Assembly (NCBI RefSeq): GCF_041381155.1
Contig: NC_091142.1
Location: forward strand, 24,204,362-24,268,361
Direction of reading: 5' to 3'
Length of the DNA stretch: 64,000 bases
Source: Argopecten irradians
Taxonomy: Eukaryota; Mollusca; Bivalvia; Pectinida; Pectinidae
Made by a program: the position numbers and the translations under genes. The stretch's first letter is position 1; each line of letters opens with the position of its first letter. Shown one piece after another: positions 13,601 to 25,978 of the stretch. Below the pieces are notes generated by a model. The model saw nothing but the letters and a program-made list of their open reading frames with translations, was not told the DNA's origin and did no database searches.

Positions 13601-14030
13601 TTAAAAACACACATTATACAAAATAACAATTATATGAGTTCATAAAATGTTCACAACTATTTGTTATCATAGTTTTTTTATGCCAAGAACGTAGATGATT
13701 GATCCTTCGTTAGGCAATATTTGTCGTACGACAGATCAAGAGTGGGATATGTAGTTATGTGCATACATAGTACACAATTAAAGACGTCACGGCCTTATGT
13801 TTCGTATTTTGAAAAAAGAAAAACGTTTATTTAATATTCTTAACGTAATAATATAAGAATACCTATAAAACATAACAAACGAAGTATTAAGTACTCGTAA
13901 TCCGGACGGTGTAGGCTGGGAACCAAGGTGTCCGGATTATCGAGGGTCCACTGTACATAAGACTCGAACCTCAACCTATAGGCCTCAGTGCATCGTTAAA
14001 CTTTAATTACAACGTCTCTATTTGGGAATG
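10630..14030 (+). mobile_element. Ty3/Gypsy-type LTR retrotransposon pol remnant, fossil
   Basis: The parts follow the Gypsy order: reverse transcriptase (10642-11523, with VRLCIDYRRLN, FSTIDLASGYWQ, FNVLPFGLCNAPATFSRLMQ and LDDVVVFG), RNase H (about 11640-12000), an integrase zinc-binding region (about 12390-12560) and the integrase core (about 12600-12860, with HSDQGREFES). The integrase region is split by a pogo-like element and resumes right after it. No gag and no LTRs are recognised. The copy is broken, with several interruptions across pol, and looks old. Confidence 0.85.
12860..13953. mobile_element. Non-autonomous pogo/Tigger-like DNA transposon (1094 bp)
   Basis: The right end reads, on the reverse strand, CAGTGGACCCTCGATAATCC. 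The left end reads CAATGGACCCGCAATAATCC, an imperfect inverted match that continues with GGAC(G/A)CC. Both ends are flanked by TA, the target duplication expected for the Tc1/mariner-pogo group. Further TCCGGA motifs lie inside both ends, including a second end-like block near 13033. No transposase frame is present, so it would have moved in trans. It sits inside the Gypsy integrase region. Confidence 0.8.
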
Positions 14031-15535
14031 AAATTATATACCACAACATTATATCGAGTAATACATGTGAAATTATATGCAGAATTGCAGGAAATATTGA
14101 TTTCTAAGTAAATTCCCCACTGTCCGTGAAGCATATCCGAGCTCAAATTGCCGATCGCATGATCACAAGAGTACACAGTTAAATAAATACCAATACCAAG
14201 ATGTTTTAAGGCTACAGATCATAAGGATTGAATAACAATATAAGCTGTCCTACCTGGAAAGTATGTCCGAAGTGGCATGGTTGACCGCCATTTTTCCGTG
14301 AAACATATCATTTAGTCACGTGATTCCCCAACCTGATTCTATAAGACAAAGTTTTCGTGGGAGAAAGCCAAAAAAAATATATATAATATCGTAAGTCCTC
14401 CATAGTTCGTGAGAAGTGTTGAAAATCGTGAGCCTCCCGCCAAAAAAATAAGAGTTTGTGTCCACCAAATGCGTTGTGTAGCCACTGTCAAGGCTAAAAC
14501 AAATTAAGGGGTATTACTGTTAAACGTTGAAAAGTGAATAAATGTTAGGTTGTTTACACGATACTGGCACAGTATTTACTGATAATGATACCCCAAGGAA
14601 CAAAAGACCATTAATTATATAGAAAATATTAACTTGACATTGATTGTCCTGGTATAAGGACATACGTATGGCAGTGATAATTGTAAAAAAAAGAACGGAA
14701 CAAAAGCAACACAAACGTCCCGGAGTAAATTGTTTCCGTAGGCAATATTTGCAAGGAGACAGTATAACAAACTCTTAGCTGAGTATACACAAGTAAAAGG
14801 GAATGTTATGATAATTATCATCTATATAGGGCCTTCTCAACATAGGGATGCTAACCAATTAATGGCTTCCAGAAATATCACAGGTACAATGTATCTGAGA
14901 ATTATTACACTATATTTATACCATATCTTATGACAATTTATGAATATGAGAATTTCAGTGCATAGTGTAATAATTGTTTGGTCTGTGTGGATAAGTGTCC
15001 TATCTGTAATGTGTTAATCAACTTTGATCGTGGCTACTTTTAGGATTGACCACTCGCCCTTCATACCTGATTTTCGTCCATTCCAATAATTTGGTATTAA
15101 TTAGCATTGTACACATGTTTATATATCGATTATCTCAGGAGAGGTACTGTAACAACAGATTCTGTCAATGGAAAACTTTTTTTTGGAAATCCTTGGTTGG
15201 TAGTTGGCGACAGCTTGAATATCCTTTTATTTCACACTATATTAGTATATTTGGTGTTTTGGTAGTTTTATTTTTTGGCTACACAAGTATTAACATCTGG
15301 GATTCTAGGTATATTACACCCATTAGTGTTTTAAATCTCTATTTAGTAGCTCTTGTATCTATACTGTACAATAACTCATAACTTAAATCATGATTTATTC
15401 AAATATACAATTTCTTTATGTGTGAGCTATGTGCAATAATCAGGATAGAAATACATGATTTATAGATACTTAGTACCGCAGTGCTTATCATGTCTATATA
15501 TACATGTTTTTGCCGCATGCTGTGATATCTCTGTT
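14031..15535. other. Gene-free region
   Basis: No supported coding sequence. A short inverted pair (GAATTATTACACTAT near 14899 and ATAGTGTAATAATTG near 14961) could be a small foldback element. Open frames at 14520-14821 and 15046-15381 are hydrophobic and AT-driven, without recognisable domains. Confidence 0.4.
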
Positions 15536-15536
15536 G

Positions 15537-16043
15537 CTATATAAGAAGATCCTAAAAGTTAAGAGATCAACTTGTAACGCCATGGTATATTTTGAATTAG
15601 GCCGGTATCCATTAGAATGTTTAAGGAAGTACAGAATGATAAAGTATTGGCTTAAACTAATGGTCTCAAATAACTGTATTTTGAATTCCGCTCTTTTATA
15701 TGTAAGTAATAGCAACACTGGTAATTGTTTCAATTGGATAAACCATGTTAAACATTGTCTTTTTTCTATCGGTTTTGGTAATGTATGGAATCATCACTAT
15801 CTGTATAATCATAAACATATATTATGTTTGATAAAGCAACGACTATTTGACCAAAGTCAGCAACATTTGAGAGGCTTATTGGATTCCTCATCAAAATGTA
15901 TATTATATAAGCATATTGTGAATCATTTTACTATACAATACTATTTGACCAAATATATACCTCCGAAATACCGAATTGTTTTATCTAAATTTCATCTATC
16001 TGCTCATAATTTGGCCATCGAAACTGGCAGATATACCGATACT
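15537..16043 (+). mobile_element. LINE (non-LTR retrotransposon), post-RT region, 5' part of split copy
   Basis: The open frame 15504-16103 contains, from about 15537, the segment after the reverse transcriptase seen in many lophotrochozoan LINEs: VKRSTCNAMVYFELGRYPL, then RMIKYWLKL, WINHVKHCLFSIGFGNVW, FDQSQQHLRGLLDSS and KFHLSAHNLAIETGRYTDT. The copy is 5'-truncated, because no RT or endonuclease lies upstream. After ...GRYTDT the LINE is interrupted by a 2.57 kb element. It resumes at 18613 in a frame that continues the domain. The clade (CR1/L2-like or other) cannot be set by eye. Confidence 0.8.
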
Positions 16044-18612
16044 CGTTCATTCTCCACTAATTTGCATGTTTTCAGAAATGAAAACATAAAATATGAAAAT
16101 TGAAAACAAAGTTCTTCTTTATTGTCATTTGTTTGGCAAATATCTCTACTTTTTAAATCCAAAAGGGCTGGCTCCTATCTTTACTCAAAGAAAAGTTATA
16201 ATTGTTACAGTCAACCATCATAATTTGGTAAAGAACAGATACGTGACTTTGTTAAAATGAACTAAATTGAGGTTTGTCATTAGAAATGCCACAAAATATA
16301 CATTTTAACTGAATTTTTGCTTTGGTTTTGGACTTTTCTTTCCATTCAAAGCCATTTGTCCGTCTCAAAAGCAACTTGTCTTTATCAATTGCAGTTATGA
16401 AAAGTTCATTTGTGAATATTGGTTTGTATGATTCATAAGTGTGTTCGACTAGTTTCATATAAAAATAGTACCAAAGTATTTTGTTTCTATATTTTTCCTT
16501 ATTATCAAACTGTACCTTTATCTGCATCAGTACATGTCAGTAATTTTGTATTTGTATAAATCACAAATTACTCTATAGGACATTAAAATCCTGCTTTAAA
16601 CAGTAACGTATATGTTACAACATACTTAATATATGACTGTAGAAATCTGACAGGATTATTATGTTTTTCTATTTCATAAATTCGTCAAAATGCATCAAAG
16701 AAAACGTACTTATCAGCAGTTTCACTTCTCTGCAATACTTTAGATGATTTTTGCCTAAATTAGCAGCGATAACGTATCTGTTCTCTTGGTATAGGTCTTT
16801 ATGAAGTATTAGAAAATAAACGAATTCAATAACACGAATCTGCTTCAAAACTTGTAGTCAAAACTACAACATCGAAATTATCAAACGATAGATCAAAACT
16901 ATTGAAAGTGGCGTCGATGAAGGGATGATTATGTTTGTACCATATTGGTAACGTATCTGTCTACACCGATTCCCATTGACTGCGAATGGTTTCGGCGTTC
17001 TTGTCATTTAATTGGGGAAAAAACGACAGGTAGATGTGATAACTCAGGATAAACAGTTCGTCTAATATCATTGGCCAACGAAACCTCACTTGTCCTTTGT
17101 TGATGTTTTGTGACATGAGGAAAAGGAATAATTCATTGTCATTGTCCTCGCCTTCCTTCACCTGAGAAACGTATCAGTCTCCGTCATACTTGATTGCCAC
17201 AAACAACCCTAAACTTACACTTTCTGACCATATCTAGTCTGAAACAAATTGTTACAAATGAAACCAAGTTCACTCAAATTAAGGTTTATGTACAAAAGTA
17301 CAGATCCGTTACTAAATATGACAGGTACGTTACCAAATAAACAGATACGTTATTTCATGTTTATATATCACATTACCGTATCATTAGTATAACAAACATT
17401 CCATCAATATCTGGCTATAAAATGTATTTGAATTAGTTGATGTAACAGTATTTTTATTGGTTTTACACTAAATATTAGAGTTAACGGTACATCTTTCATC
17501 AAACAGATACGTGATCTTTTATACCAGATACGTTACTATTTTGATATGTGATTTATACATTTAACAATTAATTATATACCTAATAGCTTAATCAATACAG
17601 CTAGCTAGTGTTAGGAATCACGTGATTATTATCAGAAATGTATATATATGTTACTATGTACAGGTATATACTAAAGGAAAGTAAAGGTTTTTCTTATTTC
17701 GAGTTTCCCAACACTGGCAACACAACGAATCTTCCCGCTTGTAAACTATTGACAAACTCTCGGACACTTGCCACGTGGTTAAGCTAATTTCAAATGTTTT
17801 ATGACAAGCGTGAGAATTTCTGTCGATATGGGTATTTTTCCATAACGTATCTGTCGGTAACGTACTGACCGACACTAACCCCTCTCATCATTTAAATGAC
17901 ACCGTGTGACTTGTCGACCAAACCACAAACATTGTAACACTTAGTATTATATACTTTTCAAACTGTGATGTGAATTTATCTCTGTGGGAAAGTGGCATCT
18001 TAGGTAATCAAGTACATAGTAGTAACGTATCTGTTGATGTCGTTGCGTAACATGTATATTTTCAAGATTAGATCGCACCTGTCCATTTAATTGTTAATGG
18101 GTGTGTCCTTGTCATAAAGGTAAAAGTTAGTATACATATTAAAGTACATTATCACGAAAAAAACGTGGACATTTAATAATACATTAATTGTGTACATGAT
18201 TTTATTTGTTTGTAACGTATCTGCCAGCATAGTTTGTGACAATGATAAAATGAGTTATATAAAAAATATCTAAGCATTTTGTGTGCCAATACTTGTCTAT
18301 TCTCATTGCGTATGCTAATATCTATGATATGATAGAAAAAAATGTAACATTTACCCATTTCCTTAGTCACAGTTGATTTACGAAATACATTATAGCTTAA
18401 GAGGACAGTCGAAATTCGTCACGAGAGCCATATTTAATGGGATGATGAGAAAAATCTTAATTGGTCAGAGGAACAACACTTGATTATTTTCGAAGATCAA
18501 TCAATATATTTTACGTGTGAAACAAACATGATATACAAACATGGTTTTTAAGTCCCGATATTGATAGAGGACACTTAATAATGGAATTTGTACATTTAGT
18601 GGAGAATGAACG
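16044..18612. mobile_element. Unclassified DNA-transposon-like element, 17-bp perfect TIRs, 3-bp TSD
   Basis: Both ends are the same 17-mer in inverted orientation: CGTTCATTCTCCACTAA at 16044-16060, and its reverse complement at 18596-18612. The element is flanked by ACT on each side (16041-16043 and 18613-18615). Removing it with one ACT restores the open LINE domain across the junction, so the ends are well supported. Inside are about 14 copies of the motif GTAACGTATCTGT in both orientations. Small minus-strand frames exist: 16252-16527 (91 residues, with a CIFC motif), 16961-17161 and 17654-17875. None is a recognisable transposase. Three-base duplications occur in PIF/Harbinger, CACTA, Zator and Academ types. 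The ends do not match the CACTA signature. Confidence 0.8.
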
Positions 18613-19066
18613 ACTGCTAGAGAACAAAGATTGTGCCCTGGTTGCAATTTAGATGTGGAAGACGAATATCATTTTATTTTAATATGTATTAATTATCATG
18701 ATTTAAGAAAGAAATATGTAAAACCTTTTTATTGGCGTAAACCATCTATGTACAAGTTGATACAATTATTATGTTGCGAAAATATAAGTGATCAACGTAA
18801 ATTAGCAAAATTTATATTTGAGGCCATGAAAATATGATCCCGCCTCCAATAATTTCAGTACAGTTATTTTAATGCTGTATACTTAACCTGTAAGTTATGT
18901 AGCCTTTATATAATACACATTTTGATTTCAATGTGTAGTACATTTGTAACTTGTGTGTGATATTGTACTAATTACTATGTGATTGTATGTATATGTATAT
19001 GTGCGTATTTTCCACAATTCCAATAAGTTGTAAACTTAAGGAAAATAAAGAATTGAATTGAATATT
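18613..19066 (+). mobile_element. LINE 3' end: C-terminal zinc knuckle, stop, tail
   Basis: The frame reads AREQRLCPGCNLDVEDEYHF and on through C..Y..LRKKYV, FYWRKPSMYKLIQLL and ...FIFEAMKI, then stops at 18837. This is the Cys/His-containing C terminus of the LINE whose upstream part is at 15537-16043. The 3' UTR ends in AAAATAAAGAATTGAATTGAA, a repeat-like LINE tail. The large duplicated segment begins inside this frame, near 18715. Confidence 0.8.
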
Positions 19067-19127
19067 TTTGCTGTTTTGGTTGTACCTTGTAAAATGTAAA
19101 TATATTACCACTTATGTTAAATTAAAG

Positions 19128-19452
19128 ATGCTCCACCGCCGACAGAGCATCATTTGAACAATGATTGGTGTTAAATCGTGTATAAATACGTCTAATGAAC
19201 ACAAAAAATTATCTAAATAATTAATCTTGCTCTTGGTGGATGTGCAATCAGTACGTCATTCCATATAGGACATAGTGCCATAGAATTTGTTTCCGGATGC
19301 AATTTATGATTTTTAATATTTTTATTTTGAAGAAAAATTAGGTCAAACTTTTCAATGGTGGTAATGGTGTAAGTGTTACTGAAGAAAAATACTAAATCGT
19401 CTGCTCCTAATTTTGATAGAGAAAAAATACCATTTGTCAGCAATGGAGCATC
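19128..19452. mobile_element. MITE-like element with AGATGCTCCAC inverted ends
   Basis: The left end reads AGATGCTCCACCGCCGACAG. The right end is the inverse of AGATGCTCCATTGCTGACAA. The length is about 325 bp with no coding capacity. The same element lies in copy 2 (54332-54657). A diverged partial relative lies at 45840-46080 and keeps one end (GGTGGAGCATCT). Confidence 0.7.
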
Positions 19453-21669
19453 TAATTGATATGCTATAATAAAAGCTTTTCTGAATTTATATTTATTGTT
19501 AACACATTCGACATAAATAAAGTTTTTTGTTTCTTGTAATTGGAGTTATTTCCCCTTTATTCTCGCAACATGATCAAACCTGTAAAGTTGGACCAAACAA
19601 AATAACCATGTAAAAAAGATACAAAAGTTTATTTGTAAAAATATCACATTTTTATGCATAATAAACGTAAATATACATTTTTACAGTGAATATATATATA
19701 TATGATATGTTTCCTCGCGGAATGCACTTTTGTAATGGATTTATATTTAAAGAAAATAGCACTAAACTAAAATGCAATTTCCTTTCAAATATATAAATCA
19801 ACTAGTTTACATAATCTTCATACATATTCATGAACACACTCATATATATATAATTTATATAATCAACATACTTTCTCTAACAGTGATGTAAGTGCCATTC
19901 GAGACAACAAAATATAATAAAATTTGTTACTAAGGAAATTTACAATACACCCCATATTATGCTTTTATCTTCGGACATCCATTTCTTCGATGTATTCAAT
20001 CATTATTACCATTCTACAGGTACTCGAGTCAAAATACAGATAAGCTATTCCATTTTATCAATTAGTACTGAAAAGTCTGTGCATCCCAAAAACTGCACAA
20101 TTTTTAAATCATCAAAATTTTGGTCACAAAGGAAATACTGAAAAGTAGGAAAGAAAGATTTTAAAGATTTGCATGGAGACAGTAAAGTCAAATAACACAT
20201 TGATCTGTATCATAGAAACCTGTATAATGAGACCAGTGTAAGCTATCCTCAAGTTTCATACACAGGGACCAAATATTTCAAAAAGTTTCATAATATGGCT
20301 GTGAAACCGAGTTCATGTCCAAATATGAAAATAAAAATAACAGTGACCTCTTTTTACAGGTTTCACTCTCTACCTCACAACATGATAGGACATCACACAG
20401 TTCAAAGATCCACATGTTTATATATTATGCAATTTAGTTTTGAGGGTTTGAAGTTATGTCAGATCCCTGTGTGCACAATTATTAATTTATTTTGCTTTAT
20501 TGTAAAAATATGGATCAGCTCTGTAAATACAATGATTGTAAGTAAATATTTTGGATTAAAAATTTTTTTCAATGTAAACAAAATTTACAACAAAGCATAA
20601 TGTACTCTTGCATTTCTAATATACACTTTATCTCCATTCAAAAATAAAAATAGCATGAACATTTATTTGAGCTTAAAAACTGATAGCTTTTGACGTTTCA
20701 AGTGATATTTGAATATTTTGATACACTTTGACATCAATTCAGAACAATTATTTGTATGTCATACATATAATTTCCTATATAATTAACACGATAAAAGAAC
20801 TTCTCTAACTCAATTACCGGGTAGGCATTTCATTTTTGTCACATTTCTGAAAACATTTTGAAGTGATTTTTTTTAGAACTCACTCAATCCACAGTTGTTA
20901 AGCATACACACACATTAAAAGAGCTTTCACCAACTCTCACACAAACAATTAAAGCAGTCACATTCATGTCAATTCTTAGTCCTTTGTGGCAAGTTGTCCG
21001 ACTCTTAAAATTTGGGACATTTAATGACGGAAGAATTCATTGCTCTGAACTTTTACAGAAGTGAATTATCTCCCCTTCAAAGCAGCAAAGTGTTACATTC
21101 ACAGTTATCTCCAGCCTCACACAAAAATTGTTTCTGTTGTGTATGGTAACATTTTGCAGCTGTTGATACCGGTTTCCATGGTAACTGATGATAAAGGAGG
21201 ACCATGTTCACACTTATTTGGTCTTCAATGTCTTTTGTTAGAAGTACATTTGAGCGTAGTACATCAATCTATGAAAAAAAAATATTAATATTTGAAATCC
21301 TTTGTAAGAAAACAGATCTGGAAAAGCTATAATGTTGCAGTTATCAACTTACCATGAAGTCAACGGCAAACTAGTCTTAATTCAAAAGATTTTATCTTGT
21401 GTCATTAAAGAATTTCACAGTGACTATAAATCTTAATTTACCTTTTAATATACAAATCGTATCAGATTTTCTTCAAAAAATTCTTTTGTATTTGTTTTAA
21501 TGTAATTCACATTATTATAGTTTTATTTCTTTTATAAATGCAATATATATTGTATATTAACATTATCTATAGATATATAAATTTCATATCTTTGAAACTT
21601 AAAGAAATATAATCATGAACTATATACTAATTGAAATTGAATACTACTTAATGCCATTAACTTACAAGG
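19453..21669. other. Region 3' of receptor copy 1, probable UTR/intergenic
   Basis: AT-rich DNA between the MITE and the stop codon of the receptor. No exon is supported. Small plus-strand frames (19959-20141, 20295-20600, 21061-21288) recur in copy 2 only because the DNA is duplicated. Part may be the receptor's 3' UTR. Confidence 0.4.
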
Positions 21670-21782
21670 TTACAGGTTGTGGTTTTCAAAGCCCATATCT
21701 GAACTGTGTTTAGATTCAATGGGTTGGAACATATCACCTTCGTATCCCTGGTTGGAATATACTGTGGAATAAACATCTACAC
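21670..21782 (-). CDS. Receptor copy 1, terminal exon (cytoplasmic tail)
   Basis: The acceptor follows a long pyrimidine tract (TTTTTTTACCTACAG). The exon completes a split Arg codon and encodes VDVYSTVYSNQGYEG, then DMFQPIESKHSSDMGF, and ends ENHNL-stop. The sequence is identical to the copy 2 exon at 56876-56988. Confidence 0.8.
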
Positions 21783-22292
21783 CTGTAGGTAAAAAAAAAA
21801 CCCATAGTATTATTATACCTCATGTTTATTTACAGAATATTATGGTTGGAACACATCACATGGCTGGGAAATAAAACTTTGTATTTCCCTCGGTGGAAAT
21901 TAATAAAACATCATACACAGTATTTCCCTGAGGCACATGGCCCTATGGTGACCACCCGCCTTAGTTATCTCCCCTTCTTTGTCGGACGAAGCATAAAATA
22001 GCAAAATGTATTTTTCTTTTTCATTTAATCCAACTTATGTCACCATGCAATAGCAAAGAAGTATGAAGCTTGAGGGCTTGTGGGAATTTTGGGACATTTT
22101 ACTATTTGGTCACAGTGGTCCCCTATACACTTTTACCTGCATTATGTGACTAAAGACCTAAAGAATACACAGTGGAATATAATGTGCATCTACTCCTGGG
22201 AATAGAAAACAAAACATACTGTATAGAGCTTTAAATTTGCCAGGTCAATATTTCATGGCTTTCTATAAAGGGCATATTCATGGAGGTTGAAT

Positions 22293-22476
22293 TGTTGTTC
22301 ATTGTTTTCTGAAATTCTTGATCTATTTTCCTAGGAATTTGTCAAACTCAATGAAAATGGAAAAATAGTAAAAATTGAAACTGCGTTGTTCATTGTTTTC
22401 TGAAATTCTTTGATCTATTTTCCTAGGAATTTGTCAAACTCAATGAAAATGGAAAAATAGTAAAAATTGAAACTGC
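22293..22476 (+). repeat. 91-bp tandem doubling, present only in copy 1
   Basis: The stretch starting TTGTTCATTGTTTTCTGAAA and ending near AAAATTGAAACTG occurs twice in a row here and once at the matching place in copy 2 (about 57500-57590). It lies in the last intron of the receptor gene. Confidence 0.85.
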
Positions 22477-22892
22477 ATGTTGCCAGAGTGGATGACAAAT
22501 ACCCCCCCCCCCCCTGCACAAAATTAGTAATAACTCCTTAAATAGCAAAAATTGCAGAACCCTATATAGAGTTTACTCAACTCTCTTTGATGTCAGGGTT
22601 CTGTGTACCAAATTTTTATCAAAATAATATCTAGTAGTTTTATGAGGAGATCGCTGTACATTGTTATGTCTACAGACAGACAGATAGCTCTAGACGGACA
22701 GACAGACAGATGGACAACTGAATTCCGCTACAACCCCTTAACTTCGTTGATGGGGTAAAATAAATAAACCGCAAATTTTAAGCGCTATATACAATGTAGT
22801 ACAAGTTTGTTGTGTGATAGAATATAAAACATAAACAATATACAATACTATGTAATAGAGGGGGTCTAATGTGTCTCTATACGTTTACTTAC

Positions 22893-23942
22893 GTTCATCT
22901 CCAAGCTGCTGCTGAACCTTGTCCGTGTCATCATTATCTTTAGCATAGCAGAGCAGGACCAGCTTCCTGATAGGTATAAAGATGAGAAGTGCTGTGGCGT
23001 TGATACAGTTTCCCCAGCGCCACGGCCGGGTCTCGGTATGGTGGCCCAGCGTTGGTGGACACAATCATCCACACAAGGAAACACCCAGCCGTACTTACAC
23101 TGGACACAAAGATCCAGCGTGACTCATAATAGTTACTGTCACTGTTCCAGGCAAGAGACGCCACGATCCCTGTTACAATCACAAGGAACATGACGAAGAT
23201 CATGGACATGACAAGGGCACGATCGTAGAGGTCATGTGGATCGCACCACGCCCAATCATCCATTACCATGCCCTCGGTGTACAAACTAGCTGTAGGACGT
23301 ACCAGAATGAGCCACATGATTGGAATGATAGCCTCGATGGCGACTATCCCGAGAGCCACCAGGAATAGAGAGCATGCGCTGGTGAGGCCTTTGTACTTCC
23401 TGTGGCTGTATTGCATGTCGCTATAGCGCCAGTTGTCTAGGGCTTTTACAAGTAAAGCGGCAAACACTATGGCATACACCACGCCCATCATAAACCGCCT
23501 CGCTCCACAAGTAGCTTCAGACGCAGGCAGGAAGAAAGCAAAATTGATGGCATAAATCCCGATGACGCCCAACAGGACCATGAAGCCAAGAATAGTGGTT
23601 CCACCTCGGAAAGGATAGGCCACCGAGGAAATACAGGAAAAGTAAGACAGCAACCAGCAGTCCTGCGCTGGTAAGAACACCAATTGCGATGGCCCAAATT
23701 GGCCATGTATAAACCTGATCGAACACAGTCTGACCGAACTCGTTGATTCGCTCGTTGTAGAAGAAGTAATTCCTTGGTTCTGTAAAGCGGTCTGTTTCAT
23801 TAGCAATGGTCAGGGCTTGTGGTGCATTAGTAATGACGTCACAATTGCAGATAGCACCTGGAGGACATTTAGATGTAAACCCTGCCCCTCGTTTGTGGTC
23901 GTAATTATTGAAGGTTAATGTATCATCCGAGGAGGAACCAAC
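22893..23942 (-). CDS. Receptor copy 1, linker + 7TM exon (frame shifted by short insertions)
   Basis: 1050 bases against 1045 in copy 2. Three of the five extra bases are one more CTG unit near 22905, which keeps frame. The other two are single bases near 23010 (TTTCCCC) and 23623 (GCCACCGAGG), each of which shifts frame. The long frame 22940-23806 therefore reads the transmembrane helices only in part. The splice sites are intact: acceptor CTATAG before GTTGG, donor GTAAGT. Confidence 0.8.
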
Positions 23943-24303
23943 CTATAGAAAGGAACAGACAAAAAAGGCATGTATAAAACCAGAACATATATTGATGTTT
24001 AAACTTATTTAATTCTGATGGTACCCAATTCATTGACAACATAAATGACATGAGATACATGCAAAAAACATTAGCCTATTCTGTAAACAGAATTATCTTA
24101 AAAGTGTATGTTGTGATCAAGTCCTACTTTGTCACAATTGACAAAAAAACATCATGGATGATTTAAGATATATCTAACCGAATAGACCCATATAAACAAA
24201 AGTGTCCCTCCAAAATTAAAAAATTAAATAAAAATTGATATGTCTGAAAAATTTCTAGTAATGACCCCTCTATATCAAATGTGTAAGTTTGTGAACAACT
24301 TAC

Positions 24304-25809
24304 CAGGTGGTATTTGTATCCAGTGCCGTCGTCCATGTAGGTATAAATGTTATATCCTGTATCAACAAAGCGCTGGCTGTTGAATTTGACCTTGAAATTT
24401 TCTGGAGGCTGAAGACTTAGTGTGTTATGCATGTCCCATTCAGTACCAAGGATCTCCTGTAGCAGATTGTCCCAGTTAGCATCGTTAGAGAAACAGTCGG
24501 AAAATGTTGAAGCCAGACTACATGACCCGGTGCGGACGTGTTTCAACCCGTTTTACTAAAGAATAGGTAGCAGCAATCGTTGTGTAAGATGTAAGAGTTT
24601 TCGGCCATTACCATACCGTCGGTTATTACCTCCGCTTTGGTACAGGGTGTGGAGAACATGGTCGAAGGTGAATTAGCATCTGTTAGCTGACACTGGTGAA
24701 ATCTCTTGGTAGAAACTCCTCAAACCAATCTGCTGGGATGTTCTTCCGATTGTTTATATGTAATTTCCTTGACATAGTCAATGAAATTGTTCACGATGGC
24801 ACTGCGTATATCACTATCGTTATTTAGTCCATGAAGCTTGTTTTCGATTGCCTACAGGTATTGTGCTAGAGCGGGCCCCAGGTATCAGTTCCTATCCAAA
24901 CAAAGCGATCCACCAGGTCTAGCTCCTTGGCTGCAGCCATCAAATAGCTTGGATTTGTCATGGCAGATTACGACAACTATTAGCACCAGCATTAGTTGTG
25001 TTAATTCTTGTACAACTGCCTTGAGCTTCCTCCCATGGATGGGTAAGGGTCAATACCAATAGCAGTGGAGACACAGACGCCTTGAGATCGGGTGTTCCTC
25101 TGTAACTGTTCCAGCCCTGATATACCCCGTACGGCTCCTTGGAATATACAACTGAAACATACGTCCAGTCATTAAAGGCCAGAACTCATCAGCTTATGAC
25201 TTTTCATCTGAAAGTTATCTGGCGGGACAGTTCGCGAGAAGTAAGGATACTCAGCTTGGTCGCGATAAGAGTACAGAAGTAGCGGTACAACCTGATGATG
25301 GGAATCTTTAAAGGTTTGACCCACCCTATTCACCGCTGCAGTGGCAAGAAGACGAAGTGGTCACTACCCCAGTAATGGTGGACCTATCCACTGTACCACT
25401 AGCTCCAAAAGCTGTGCTGCAGAACTGACCGGTGGCCAGAAGGCTGTGTACAGATCCTGGTCAATTCGTAATGGTTTAGAACAATAGTCAACAATTACAC
25501 CACGGACGTCGTAAGGTTTCGGCGTCAGTCTCTCCAGAGTATAAGAAGAATGACAAGCCAAGATGGAAACTTCCCATATTTAATGACCCACATCTGTACG
25601 GGTCAGAACCTTGAGAAATGGGCAGTTGTAACCATGATCAAAGTAGCAGCATCAGTGTTGGCGGCTGGCTGCTGAGACATATCGCGGGCCTTAGTGTTTC
25701 TCACGGTCGGACACTCGGTACATGCGTCACGTCGGTCACAGCTGCCGTCCCAGGATGGCACGTATGTTGAATCAATATTCAATACACCAGCAAAGGAATA
25801 GGTGCCAAT
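24304..25809 (-). CDS. Receptor copy 1, second Venus-flytrap exon (dense short insertions)
   Basis: Homologous end to end with the 1473-base exon at 59409-60881 but 33 bases longer. Aligning by eye shows more than twenty sites with one to three extra bases, for example CGTTTTAC for CGTTTAC, TTGACCCACC for TTGACCACC, and GAGAAATGG for GAGAATGG. No long frame survives except short pieces such as 24163-24546 and 25364-25561. Splice sites match the other copy. Confidence 0.8.
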
Positions 25810-25978
25810 CTAAAATAAAATCAGACAATATTTAAACACTTTGAAATACATCATAGGCTGAAAGTTCAGAATAAAAACCGCTCATTACACATGTATGCTG
25901 TAACAGAATACTAGGTTTCTCTTTTCTAATAGCTAGACATGTTATTTTTGTCTTTTTTGTTTTTTCAAAATCATTTAC

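Noticed and set aside
22330-22365. CAAACTCAATGAAAATGGA shared with the hAT-like left end
   Set aside because: The match stops after about 19 bases and no inverted partner or duplication is present; possibly chance in AT-rich DNA.
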